From: Saprospira sp. CCB-QB6
GTDB taxonomy: Bacteria; Bacteroidota; Bacteroidia; Chitinophagales; Saprospiraceae
Assembly: GCF_028464065.1 (NCBI RefSeq)
Contig: NZ_CP116808.1
Coordinates: forward strand, 372,001-436,000
Direction: 5' to 3'
DNA: 64,000 nt
This document shows, one piece after another, positions 41,596-50,492 of the stretch. Below the pieces are notes generated by a model. It was not told where the DNA came from and did not search any database. It was given only the letters and a program-made list of their open reading frames with translations. The position numbers were made by a program, and so were the translations under genes. Position 1 is the first letter of the stretch, and every line of letters starts with the position of its first letter.

Positions 41596-44079
41596 TTATT
41601 TGGAGAGGCCCAAAATTTCTTTCGCCCAGTTTTCTGCGGTGGTGGGAGAGCCTAGCCAGTTGCTGAGTTCCTTCGCCAATTTCTTTTTCCATTCCCTTTG
41701 CTTTCCTTTAGGGCTATTGGAATAAGCTATAGCTAAATTCTCTTTTAGTTCTTCCCAATAGTCCTCGGCAAGGGTTTCCTCTCCACTGGCTTTAATAAAC
41801 TGACTGACAATGGTACGCACCTGCCCCAACTGGGTTTTCTCCTTGACGGGCTCCAGTCCTTTTTGAGCTGCTTGCTCCCGTTTTCTGGCCTTTCGCTCCT
41901 CTTCTGCTTTTTCAAGAGCAGCCTTTTTAGCATCTATTTTAGCTTGTTTGGCGGCCAATTCTGCTGCTCGTTTTTGACGCTCTTTTTCTTGTGCTTCAGC
42001 TTCCTTTTGCCGACGTTCAGCTTTAGGTTTCTCATTTTTAAGTCCTTCTTTTACAGCCTCTGCTTTTGTCTTTAGCGCTAAAGCTTTTTTTATAAGTTCT
42101 ATTCTAGCATTTCCCCTTGTAATTGGAGTTAAGACTTGCCCCCCACTTGTCTCGGTTTTATCTGGTGACACAGCTCCTAATTTCGTATAGCGAATGAGGG
42201 CTTCTTTCATTATCCCTTTCTTTTTATTTTCATTTTTTGCACTTCTAAAATCCTTAAGTTTCATATACTTAAGATTAAAGTCATACTGTTGTTTTTGTAC
42301 TGTTGTCATGGCCAACAATTCTTTTAAGGGATCACTATTCAACCATCTTTTTTCATCCCCCTCATCACTGAAAAATTGCTGCATCAAAAGCTCAAACTGC
42401 CCCATATAAGCTGCAACCTTTCTATTTTCAATTTCTTCTGTTTTTAGATGTAGCTTTACTTTCCCAAGACCTAGAGGTTTCCCCATACCTAAGTTGTGAA
42501 AACAGCTATCCGTTCCATGCATCGTAATTGCACTAATCAAAGCCCCTAACTCCTCTGGAAGCAAGTTGTGGTAATGAACTTTAAACTTTGCTGTCAAGCC
42601 CTCTTTCAATGGCTTAAAATGACTTAGTATTTTTCTATTTATGCCATTTGTTGAAGGAAGTTTTTCATAACTAAAATTTTGATGTATAGGATATCGCTTC
42701 CGACCTGCCAGATTTACTCTTTTGGGATCATCCATATATGTTTTATAAGGCTGTCTGTAAGGAACTTTTGTTTCAGCCCCCTGATCAATATAGCTAGGAT
42801 AATAAGAAGCCTTAGGACTACTTAAAACAGCTGATACTGTCTCTCCTTCAAGATCATCTTTCTTAATAAAATTAGCATGCGAAAACTGAACCCGTCCCTT
42901 AAGCATGAGCAAGCTATTCTTTTGGTCTCCCTCATCAACATTACCAAAAATACATTGACTTAAATCAAGCTCATTTGATCTTTGGTCCTTAAAGTATTCT
43001 CCAATCCGATGCTCAAAGGGCAGCTTATATAAATAGGAATAACCTAAGCTCTTAATTTCCCCCTCTTCTTCAATGAAGAAAACAGGAACTTCTTTGCCAG
43101 CCTCTAAACGTTTCTTCCAATATTTCCAATCATGAGATTGCCGCTGCTCATCAAAATTAAAATAAGCAAACTTAAAGTCAGCAATTACTTTTTCTGAAAC
43201 CACAAACTGCTCGCCCCTTGTCTCGGGAAAGATAAACTCAAATGCTTTTCCTGAGGGTTTTCCTACCTTTGGCTCTTTCCTTTTTGATGGCTGACCTGTA
43301 AAAACTACCTTTCCTTTTTGATTAGTTTCTGTTTCAGACAGCGTACAAACTTCCCGCTCTCTATCATCTTTTGTTCTCGCTATAAAAACATCTTTTAGTC
43401 CTATTTTAGGATACAACTCATATTTATGCTTTGCGGACTTTAAATAATCCTCTTGCTCGCTATACTTATTGTATTCCGAAGATACTTGCCCATCAGTAGT
43501 TTTTTCATACTTTAAAGAAACTTTACCTTGAAAATAATCGGACATTTTTAAATCAAAAGAACGATCTAATTCCTTATGGGAAATTCTTTTGGGCTCTCTG
43601 CAACTTTCTATAATATATTTATCCCCCTCCTTCTTCATCCAACCACACTTCTGATACTTCATTTCCTTCATATAGAAGTTGTCATGAGAGCTCAAATCAC
43701 GGGCAGCATAACGATGGTCGTTATAAAAATTCATCTTACTAAAAGACAATACTTCCAAGACAGAACGCAACATTCCTTTTAAAGAAGTAGCTGGAATAAA
43801 ATACTGCTTATTCCCATTCACATCATAATAGTGAGAAAAAGCTAATGGCTCATCTTTGGTACTTTTTAGCTCCCCATCCTTACAGTTGTAATTAACCTTA
43901 TCCTTTTCCAAAACTCCATTCGCAATGAAAATAGGACTATGTGTCTTTAGCTCTACCTCTAAGGTTCCCGAAAGACCATCTTTAAATGGTTGATCATGTG
44001 AAACCAATGGCCCCCAAGCAGGGTAAAACACTTTCTTCTCTAAAGGCACAAAATTGTACGGCGCTTTTATTATACTCAT
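41596..44079 (-). CDS. Type III CRISPR RAMP protein, TIGR03986-like, with coiled-coil tail
   Basis: From ATG 44079 the product is 827 residues; the longer frame upstream overlaps the preceding gene. It begins IIKAPYNFVPLEKKVFYPAW..HDQPFKDGLSGTLEVELKTHSPIFIANG, the opening I associate with the TIGR03986 RAMP family. It then has the RAMP loop FIPATSLKGMLRSVLE (near 105) and a second RAMP-like end (HGTDSCFHNLGMGKPLGLGKVKLHL, near 515). After about 630 a charged coiled coil (KAERRQKEAEAQEKERQKRA) leads to a helical end domain of about 75 residues. It should be a Cas7-like backbone subunit. Its start follows the previous stop by one base. Confidence 0.8.
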   Translation of the reverse strand: MSIIKAPYNFVPLEKKVFYPAWGPLVSHDQPFKDGLSGTLEVELKTHSPIFIANGVLEKDKVNYNCKDGELKSTKDEPLAFSHYYDVNGNKQYFIPATSLKGMLRSVLEVLSFSKMNFYNDHRYAARDLSSHDNFYMKEMKYQKCGWMKKEGDKYIIESCREPKRISHKELDRSFDLKMSDYFQGKVSLKYEKTTDGQVSSEYNKYSEQEDYLKSAKHKYELYPKIGLKDVFIARTKDDREREVCTLSETETNQKGKVVFTGQPSKRKEPKVGKPSGKAFEFIFPETRGEQFVVSEKVIADFKFAYFNFDEQRQSHDWKYWKKRLEAGKEVPVFFIEEEGEIKSLGYSYLYKLPFEHRIGEYFKDQRSNELDLSQCIFGNVDEGDQKNSLLMLKGRVQFSHANFIKKDDLEGETVSAVLSSPKASYYPSYIDQGAETKVPYRQPYKTYMDDPKRVNLAGRKRYPIHQNFSYEKLPSTNGINRKILSHFKPLKEGLTAKFKVHYHNLLPEELGALISAITMHGTDSCFHNLGMGKPLGLGKVKLHLKTEEIENRKVAAYMGQFELLMQQFFSDEGDEKRWLNSDPLKELLAMTTVQKQQYDFNLKYMKLKDFRSAKNENKKKGIMKEALIRYTKLGAVSPDKTETSGGQVLTPITRGNARIELIKKALALKTKAEAVKEGLKNEKPKAERRQKEAEAQEKERQKRAAELAAKQAKIDAKKAALEKAEEERKARKREQAAQKGLEPVKEKTQLGQVRTIVSQFIKASGEETLAEDYWEELKENLAIAYSNSPKGKQREWKKKLAKELSNWLGSPTTAENWAKEILGLSK

Positions 44080-44080
44080 C

Positions 44081-44578
44081 TTATTGTTCGTTTTTTGGGT
44101 GTTTAAATCCAGCAAAAGCCCAGCCCATGGGCTCAAAGGCTGCTGCATTAAATTCATCATTTCCAGCCTCCACTAATGCCCATACTTCCTTAAACAAAAT
44201 TGTTTGCTCCTTATTTTTGGCCATCCGCAGCTCATGAGTAGGCAGACATTTAAAAGCCTCATTTCCTTCTATCTCTGCCAAATTCACACAGTAAATCATT
44301 AACTCCCCGCCCAACTGCCGAATGTGCAGACTTTCCTTGCTTGCAAGATCTACAAAGGCCGCTTCTACAATAAATCCATCATCATCCTTGGCTTCCAAAG
44401 TATCCTTTAAAACCTCTGCATCCAGGGATTTCTCAAATTTATCACTATAGTTGAGTCCATCAGAATACAACTTTGGCCGCTCTGCTGATTTCCGCCAAAT
44501 GTATCCTTCATACAAGCCCGCTTTGATTTCCTCAAGCGTTATTTTCCGCTTTTTATATTCCTGTTCTGCTATTTTCAT
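44081..44578 (-). CDS. Small type III CRISPR-associated protein (TIGR04423-like, tentative)
   Basis: The 165-residue acidic protein has no signal peptide. Its N-terminal block ITLEEIKAGLYEGYIWRKSAERPKLY recalls small accessory proteins of Bacteroidota type III loci (I recall TIGR04423 with a GY.W....P motif). The remaining part (EAAFVDLASKESLHIRQLGGELMIY) is mixed alpha/beta. It is translationally coupled to the large RAMP gene downstream. Alternatives are a Csx19-like protein or an unrecognised small subunit. The operon position supports CRISPR involvement better than the sequence does. Confidence 0.5.
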   Translation of the reverse strand: MKIAEQEYKKRKITLEEIKAGLYEGYIWRKSAERPKLYSDGLNYSDKFEKSLDAEVLKDTLEAKDDDGFIVEAAFVDLASKESLHIRQLGGELMIYCVNLAEIEGNEAFKCLPTHELRMAKNKEQTILFKEVWALVEAGNDEFNAAAFEPMGWAFAGFKHPKNEQ

Positions 44579-44611
44579 CTTTGCTTTTCTATTCTTGATC
44601 TAATAATGATT

Positions 44612-44757
44612 TGGGCGGCCCCCTTCGGGGCGCTATGTCCGTGGGCTCGCTATTCGCTCGGCCCTGCAGCCGCCTTTGGCGGCTTGGGTCTGGCCCTACG
44701 GGCCACCCACTACCAGCGCTGCCGCTTTAGCGGGCCGAAGGCCCGCTCTTCAAGGGC
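44612..44757 (-). repeat. GC-mosaic element 15 (minus orientation), inside the CRISPR operon
   Basis: GGGCGGCCCCCTTCGGGG, GGGCTCGCTATTCGCTCGG, palindrome AGCCGCCTTTGGCGGCT, GGTCTGGCC, GGCCCTACGGGCC and CGGGCCGAAGGCCCG. It fills the gap between two cas genes and comes within a few bases of the double-RAMP stop. Confidence 0.75.
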
Positions 44758-44759
44758 CA

Positions 44760-46427
44760 TTAAGCTTGCGCCGTTTGGATATTGCCCTTCATTCGGCCAT
44801 GTCCACGCATCACGCCACCCCCTAAGGGCAGACGGCCCTCACAAAGATCTTTTAGACTAGCTTCTAGGGCTTGCTGTACCTGATTCTCCTCAAAAGCTTT
44901 TTGCTCTACATAAATGTTAAGCGTCATTGACTCTCTAGGCTGTAAAACCTCCTCACTGTATAGCGCTTGGTCCAAGGCCCCAGCCGTAAAGCGATCTATG
45001 GCTACATGGTTAAAGACCTTCTTAGAGTTTGTATCTTTAGCCAAATAAATATCCTCAAATAAAATGCGACCTCTCTGCCCTTTCGCAGCTTTAGCATCTA
45101 AGGCCTCACCAAATAATGCCATTTTCTGTAGCTCTACCGTCTCAGCATTTCCCATATTTTGTAGGCGTTCTGTTAATTGGACCATTTTTTTTTCTAATTC
45201 TGCCAAATTCTTTAGTCCATCATTTATCACCTCTAATGATTTAGCTTGATCATTTTCTAGCGCCACCAACTGCTGCTCATAGTCAGCTAGCTTTTTTTCC
45301 ACTTCTGCATGATCAGCTTCCTGCTGGTCCACATAAATACCCAACAGCTTATTCAAATGATAAACAAAGCGATGCGCAATAGCCCCCTTTATAGAACTAG
45401 CTGGCATTAGATAGCAATCTGTAGTTGCCATTGTCCCTCCATCCCAATAGATTACTTTTTCTGTCTTTGGTGTGAAGTCGGCTAAAGCAGATGTAAGCGA
45501 CAAACTTTTTTCGTCGGACTCCTTTCCGTCTTGTTTTTTCTTTGTCTTCTCTACTCTTGCTTTTGCCAAAGCTTTCTCTGCCAAGTCCACATTAAAGTCT
45601 CCACCAAATAGCATAAAGTCTTCTGCGCTTAAGCTCAAGCGATAGTGCTTAAAGGCTTGTTCTGATTTGCTAGATGGCTTAAAGGCGACATACTTATTCT
45701 GCCCTGCTTCTCTATAAGCCAACTGGCTACTTTTGGCCAAATACATTTGTAGGTCGTCCTCTTGATTTAGGTCCAAACTTCTTGTTATTAGTTGCTCCAC
45801 CTTAAATCGACCAAAACCTTTGCGGCTACCACCTCCTAAACGGAAAAGCGGATGATGCAAGAGCGATAATATAGCTTCCCAATTCTCAGCATCTTCTACT
45901 GTTCCTACTAGCTCTATCTCAAAGGCAAAGCGACAGCCTTTAGGCAATAATTCTGACTCAAACTTTCCGTTAGCCTCTTTATCCGCTACTCCTCTATGAT
46001 TGATGCGCACATGCTCTCTGCGTACAGGCTGAAGATGCTCAAAGCCACTCCCTTTCCCCTCTAGTTGCTCATCTACCTCTATTAAATCCACAGCAGAGAG
46101 TCCATCTGCTATTTTTTTCCCATTGAGGAGCAAATGAGCCGACGATAAAATAAGGCGACTTCCTTGGCCTCCATCTTTCCTCTCCTCTTGATAACCGAAG
46201 ATAGATTTTAAACCTTCACTTTCTTTTTGCGCTCCATCCTTCTCCCAAAAGAGATGACGCAGCACCCCAGTCAAACTTGTAGCTGGAATATAATAAAAGC
46301 CAAAGGCATCTTTCAATAAGCTATTGCTGACAGTCAGGGCTTTTTCCCCGCTGCCTATTTGTATAGGACTTTGCGCTTCTATTACACAAAAAGCCTGATA
46401 TCTATAGTTCTTTTTCTGATTACTCAT
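44760..46427 (-). CDS. Double-RAMP (two Cas7/Csm3-like domains) CRISPR protein
   Basis: From ATG 46427 (MSNQKKNYRYQ) the product is 555 residues; the frame extends into element 16 but that part is not used. Domain 1 (about 8-230) has CVIEAQSPIQIGSGE, YYIPATSLTGVLRHLF and the glycine-rich loop LGGGSRKGFGRFKV. Domain 2 (about 265-550) has DFMLFGGDFN, YLMPASSIKGAIAHRF and LPLGGGVMRGHGRM. Between the start and the FNHVAIDRFTAGA block of domain 2 lies an inserted charged helix of about 75 residues (QQEADHAEVEKKLADYEQQLVALE..). Each domain would occupy one Cas7 position. In domain 1 the usual catalytic Asp position of Csm3 does not appear to be Asp. Confidence 0.8.
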   Translation of the reverse strand: MSNQKKNYRYQAFCVIEAQSPIQIGSGEKALTVSNSLLKDAFGFYYIPATSLTGVLRHLFWEKDGAQKESEGLKSIFGYQEERKDGGQGSRLILSSAHLLLNGKKIADGLSAVDLIEVDEQLEGKGSGFEHLQPVRREHVRINHRGVADKEANGKFESELLPKGCRFAFEIELVGTVEDAENWEAILSLLHHPLFRLGGGSRKGFGRFKVEQLITRSLDLNQEDDLQMYLAKSSQLAYREAGQNKYVAFKPSSKSEQAFKHYRLSLSAEDFMLFGGDFNVDLAEKALAKARVEKTKKKQDGKESDEKSLSLTSALADFTPKTEKVIYWDGGTMATTDCYLMPASSIKGAIAHRFVYHLNKLLGIYVDQQEADHAEVEKKLADYEQQLVALENDQAKSLEVINDGLKNLAELEKKMVQLTERLQNMGNAETVELQKMALFGEALDAKAAKGQRGRILFEDIYLAKDTNSKKVFNHVAIDRFTAGALDQALYSEEVLQPRESMTLNIYVEQKAFEENQVQQALEASLKDLCEGRLPLGGGVMRGHGRMKGNIQTAQA

Positions 46428-46489
46428 AATTCGGTTTATTTTCTGGGAGAGTACTCCCATTAGGGTATAAAATAAGGCTAAACGCTGCT

Positions 46490-46610
46490 GGCCTAGCGAT
46501 GTGCAGCAGTGGCCGAAGGCCAGACCAAGCAAAAAACTTGTTTTTTTGCGCAGGGCCGAGCGAACAGCGAGCTGCGAAACGTAGCGCCTGCCGCAGGCAG
46601 GAGGCCCCAA
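46490..46610 (+). repeat. GC-mosaic element 16 (plus orientation), inside the CRISPR operon
   Basis: GGCCTAGCGATGTGCAGCAG, GGCCGAAGGCCAGACC, an AAGCAAAAAACTTG module, GGGCCGAGCGAACAGCGAGC, CCTGCCGCAGGCAGGAGGCC. It ends eight bases from the stop of the Csx10-like gene. Confidence 0.78.
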
Positions 46611-46618
46611 TACAAAAA

Positions 46619-48118
46619 CTACTTGCGTTTTGCTGCCTCATTACTAAGCTGTATAATAAAGAAGCGACTATATTTCTGCTCTAAGCCTTTTACTAAGTTT
46701 CGCTTCCATGTATTTTTACGGCTAGCGGTATTCAAAAACCCTATGTCTTTGTTAAAGAGCAAGTCTTTTAGGTTATCCTCATCCTCAATGTTAATTGCAA
46801 AGTTGTGCAACTGCCCCCACTGGCTAGAAGATAAGTTAACCATCTCCCCCTGATATGCTTTCATAAAAGTAATCACCTCTTTAGCCGTGCTGTTTTCCTC
46901 CGTTCTTTGCTTAATGCGCTTCAGGTATTTTTGAATCTGCTGCTCTTTGCTATTGAGTGGAATAGCTTTCTTGCTTTCACCTTCCGTCTTGGAGCTATCG
47001 GCTTTTTCTGGCTTATCTTCCCTTGGCTTCTCGTATCGCTTGTAGTCCTCAGAAATAGCAGGTACTTCTTTATCAAAAACCTTATCCTGGAAAATGATTT
47101 CCCCAAAGCCTTCATTCTGGAAAAGACCGACCGTCTGTTTTCGCTTTAGCTTTACCTCTTTGGTTGCCTTGATAAAAAAGACAGATCCCTTTTCAATGAT
47201 CCAACGATCAGCATCTCTAGCCTTTCGGTGGCCATTCCAGCTAGTATATAAGCGGTGGCGAATCTGTGTTTTGGACCAGCAGATTTCCATTCCAGTTAAG
47301 TTTTCATCTAATTTCTCTGCCTTAGGACTAAGCGTGAATTCCCCACTATCATCCAGAAAACAAAGGTTACTTGCTGCATATACCTTGATCCACTCATCCT
47401 TACCTACTGTAACAGATTCATGCACAACATTTTCTACATCTAACTCCTTATTATGAGTAATACAAACCCGACCATACTCAGCAGTAGTAGATTTTCCTAT
47501 ACTGGCTTTTCCTACTAGGCTTTCAACAATCAATTTTTTTAGCTTCTCCGATTCAGCCGCCGCCCCCTTTAGGGTAACATAAAAGGACCAGACACTGCCC
47601 TTAGGCAAAGAGAAATACCCAAACATCTGCTCATCCTTAGGCCGTCTTTTATTTCTATCATAGGCAGATTTCACAGAAAAGCGGGCATCACTGTATAAAC
47701 TGTCTTCTTTATAAATTGTACCCTCTTCTTCAATAAAATACCCCTTACGCATCTGCCGCGTTTGGACATCATTTTCTCTAAGGGTTTTATAATGACATTT
47801 ATCTAATAAATGATTAAGGTAAATCCCTTTATCCTCATCATTTTTATCTGTAAAAAAGTCTAAGGGCATCTTTAGACTTCGCTTTCCTTTTACTATTGGA
47901 TGTGCGTCGCTAAAGCAGACCGAATTGCTATGAAATACAGTATCTACAGCAATACCTTCAACTGTTTTAGCTGCTCCATACTTTTTCTTGGCTAGTATTC
48001 CCAAAAACTTATTGCCAGGAATATAATCTAAATGCTCCGAGGCAGAAGAAGAGGTAGCCGCACTAGCATTCAGTACGATATCAGAGCAGAGCTCACATTT
48101 AAAATGAAGTTTTATCAT
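46619..48118 (-). CDS. csx10: Csx10-like (Cas5-type) type III-D subunit with extra C-terminal domain
   Basis: The 499-residue protein starts MIKLHFKCELCSDIVLNASAATSSSASEHLDYIPGNKFLGILAKKKYG. The pattern of polar Ser-rich segment, DYIPG, then G..A is the Csx10 opening. VCFSDAHPIVKGKRSLKMPLDFF (about 70-92) matches the second Csx10 block (V.FSDA.P....P.P). A G-rich segment (VGKASIGKSTTAEYGRVCI, about 205) is the RAMP loop. After about 350 comes a charged linker and a helical C-terminal region of about 110 residues not usual for Csx10. Cas5-type subunits hold the 5' handle of the crRNA. 14 bases separate it from the upstream Cas7 gene. Confidence 0.75.
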   Translation of the reverse strand: MIKLHFKCELCSDIVLNASAATSSSASEHLDYIPGNKFLGILAKKKYGAAKTVEGIAVDTVFHSNSVCFSDAHPIVKGKRSLKMPLDFFTDKNDEDKGIYLNHLLDKCHYKTLRENDVQTRQMRKGYFIEEEGTIYKEDSLYSDARFSVKSAYDRNKRRPKDEQMFGYFSLPKGSVWSFYVTLKGAAAESEKLKKLIVESLVGKASIGKSTTAEYGRVCITHNKELDVENVVHESVTVGKDEWIKVYAASNLCFLDDSGEFTLSPKAEKLDENLTGMEICWSKTQIRHRLYTSWNGHRKARDADRWIIEKGSVFFIKATKEVKLKRKQTVGLFQNEGFGEIIFQDKVFDKEVPAISEDYKRYEKPREDKPEKADSSKTEGESKKAIPLNSKEQQIQKYLKRIKQRTEENSTAKEVITFMKAYQGEMVNLSSSQWGQLHNFAINIEDEDNLKDLLFNKDIGFLNTASRKNTWKRNLVKGLEQKYSRFFIIQLSNEAAKRK

Positions 48119-48132
48119 AATATTTTGGGCTT

Positions 48133-48717
48133 TTATTTAGTAAAAGAGAACTGTACACGACCGAGCCCCCGATGACGGCTAAGGCCCATTTGCTTAATCA
48201 TTTTGCTACAGCACTCTAGCTTGTCTTTATGCTTGGCCAATATTTCCCCTTCTATCTCCCCCTCTAGAACCATAGGTGCACAAACCTCTAGCTTTCTTAG
48301 GCTATGTTCCTTGGCAACGCCTGTCTCATAACTGATTGCAGTAGCAGTAATACTGCGATATAGCCCTTCTTTTAGCGAAGGCTCTTGCTCAAAAAGCTCT
48401 TGTAGATTACTACTCAAAGTCGCCGAAGAAAAGAAACACTGCCCAGCAGCACCTTCATGTCCTCCTGCTTCTACTCGCTCGCCAAAGACCTCTTTAATAA
48501 AGAATTGCCATGCTGCATGCTCGGCGCTGTTCTCTTCTTTGAGTTCCACTAATTGCTCTGCAGCATCTCGAAACATTCCCTTTAAGGTTTTGCCCGGGAT
48601 ATAAGGCAAGTCATTATCATCCTTTAATACTGCTGCATTAACATCTCCTGCAATAGATAAACCACTGCCTATATGCCAATCAGAGAAAAACTCTATTTGA
48701 TACTTTATGTTTTCCAT
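48133..48717 (-). CDS. Csm3-like Cas7 RAMP subunit
   Basis: The 194-residue protein is a single RAMP domain: IEFFSDWHIGSGLSIAGDVNAAVLKDDNDLPYIPGKTLKGMFRDAAE at the start and the glycine-rich loop MGLSRHRGLGRVQF at the end. Asp25 (AGDVNAAV) sits at the place of the Csm3 aspartate that cuts target RNA every six bases, so this subunit is the best candidate for slicer activity. It is shorter than most Csm3 proteins (about 220-300). It lies 14 bases after cas10 and 14 before the csx10-like gene. Confidence 0.83.
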   Translation of the reverse strand: MENIKYQIEFFSDWHIGSGLSIAGDVNAAVLKDDNDLPYIPGKTLKGMFRDAAEQLVELKEENSAEHAAWQFFIKEVFGERVEAGGHEGAAGQCFFSSATLSSNLQELFEQEPSLKEGLYRSITATAISYETGVAKEHSLRKLEVCAPMVLEGEIEGEILAKHKDKLECCSKMIKQMGLSRHRGLGRVQFSFTK

Positions 48718-48731
48718 GTCTATTTTGTGAT

Positions 48732-50492
48732 TTATGCGGGTTCTTCTTGAGTAAATTTAGAGAATGAGTGTAGACTCAATAAATCGTGTAGCTGCTGACA
48801 ATTTTTAACTATTTCGCCAGCCACATCATCGCTTCCCTGAAGGTTTATGCCTAAACCTTTTAGCTCCTCGGGATAGAAAGTAGCAATACGCTCCAACTCA
48901 AACTGAATTTCTCCTGGCTTATGCGTATAAAGCATAGATAATACTCTACGCAAGCGGCTAGCTAGACTGCCTTTGCTCAAGATCTCCAGACGATTATTCA
49001 ATTCGGCTACCGTAGCCTGTTGTACAACAGCTTCCGAGCCCATTAAAGGCTTTTCTGCTAAGAAATAAGGGTTGAGACTTAGAGCACCTCTATCGTTCAG
49101 AATTTTCTCAACGTCTTTATTATCATCGGGCTCTTTCTTTAAAAGCTTATAGATAGGAGGTAAAAGCTCTTTCTTTAAATAGTCGCCATAGCCCTTAGCA
49201 TAAGAAGACTCTAACTTATAGAAGGATAAACTAGCAGGAGTTAGAATAGTCTCTTTATTCTCCTTCCCTCTGCTTTCTTCTGACTTAGCCCTAGCTTGCT
49301 TAGCTACCTTCTTGGTATAACTACAAAGACTTTCTGCTAAATCTGCACTATAATGAAAAGGAAACTTCTCCGTCACATAGGCTATTCCTGCACAAGCCGT
49401 AAGGCCGTTTTTAACGTACTCATAGCCCTTTGTTCCTTTGAAAACATCTTCTAATTCACTTTTTGTCTCCTGCTGAAAATGTTTTAAGAAAGCAGCAGTA
49501 AAATCTAATGCCATTTCTGCAGGCACCATAATGCTTAAATCGTCACCACCAATCACTATCGGGCGAATACCTAAGACGGGAACAGAAAGCTTGTCTTCAT
49601 AGTATTTTTCAAACTTATCTTTATCGCTAAAAACAGCTGCAAGTCCAGTACGAACAGCATTGATAGTAGCTTTGTCTAAGGCCTTTGAAAACTTAATCTG
49701 CTTATCTATAAATGCTTGCCCTTTAACCCCCTTAAATAACTTGGGAATAATCCGCCCCAAATCATTGCCATCTGCATGAATCATAGCTAACCAGCTATGT
49801 CCATCCTCAGAACAAAGGTCGCTAAGTTCCTTGGCAAAATGACAGACTTTATCTTTCTTCTTGATGCCTAAGCTTCTTTCTAATAGAGAGTCCTCACTAT
49901 CACTAATTTCCATTAGTTTTTTGTAGCGACCTGTATTTAGCTCTCCTCTCTCTAAATCCCCTACTAACTTTTTACGCCGATTAGCATGCTCCGTTTTCTT
50001 CTCTTCAGGAACATACTCCTTAGGAAACTCTCCCAAAGCTGGCCGCCCAGTCTCTGGCACCCGAGCCGTAATCATCCAAGAGAGGGTATTGGGCCGCATG
50101 GGGCGGTTACGCTCTGCCTTCAATCGGTTTTCTAAGTCATGAATGACTTTTTCATTGATTTCCTCTCTATCAATAGACAAAGCCGTCTGACTAATAGTGA
50201 TGCCAGGCGCTTTTTCTGCAATGTGATAGGGGAATTCTCTAAAGACTTTCTCACAATCTTCCTTGCTGTCAAAAATATACTTGATATTTCCTGCGGCAGC
50301 AATCAGGAAGTTCTCCTCAGAGGGTTTGCTGACACCAACAGACTTCAAAAATTCAATAAACTCTCCTTTATCAGAGACCTTGGCCACTAACTCACTGGCT
50401 CCAGCGATCTCTTTTAGCTTGTTGGTCTCAAAAATGAAGGATTGTATGCCCTGTACTGCGGCAGCATATAAATATGCAGTTTTATTGTCCAT
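48732..50492 (-). CDS. cas10: Cas10 with cyclase motif, without HD nuclease domain
   Basis: The 586-residue protein starts directly with the first Palm-like domain (AYLYAAAVQGIQSFIFETNKLKEIAGASELVA), as in Cmr2/Cas10 proteins without an HD domain. I find no HD motif. HADGNDLG (239-246) and VIGGDDLSIMV (GGDD 315-318) are the nucleotide-binding site and the cyclase motif, both intact, so synthesis of cyclic oligoadenylate from ATP is expected. SLCSYTKKVAKQARA (about 386) and the helical D4 end (SKGSLASRLRRVLSMLYTHKPG) also fit. It is the first gene of the operon. Confidence 0.92.
   Translation of the reverse strand: MDNKTAYLYAAAVQGIQSFIFETNKLKEIAGASELVAKVSDKGEFIEFLKSVGVSKPSEENFLIAAAGNIKYIFDSKEDCEKVFREFPYHIAEKAPGITISQTALSIDREEINEKVIHDLENRLKAERNRPMRPNTLSWMITARVPETGRPALGEFPKEYVPEEKKTEHANRRKKLVGDLERGELNTGRYKKLMEISDSEDSLLERSLGIKKKDKVCHFAKELSDLCSEDGHSWLAMIHADGNDLGRIIPKLFKGVKGQAFIDKQIKFSKALDKATINAVRTGLAAVFSDKDKFEKYYEDKLSVPVLGIRPIVIGGDDLSIMVPAEMALDFTAAFLKHFQQETKSELEDVFKGTKGYEYVKNGLTACAGIAYVTEKFPFHYSADLAESLCSYTKKVAKQARAKSEESRGKENKETILTPASLSFYKLESSYAKGYGDYLKKELLPPIYKLLKKEPDDNKDVEKILNDRGALSLNPYFLAEKPLMGSEAVVQQATVAELNNRLEILSKGSLASRLRRVLSMLYTHKPGEIQFELERIATFYPEELKGLGINLQGSDDVAGEIVKNCQQLHDLLSLHSFSKFTQEEPA

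Noticed and set aside
41863-42409. Plus-strand Phe/Leu-rich frames resembling membrane proteins
   Set aside because: Antisense of the Lys/Glu-rich coiled-coil part of the large RAMP gene.
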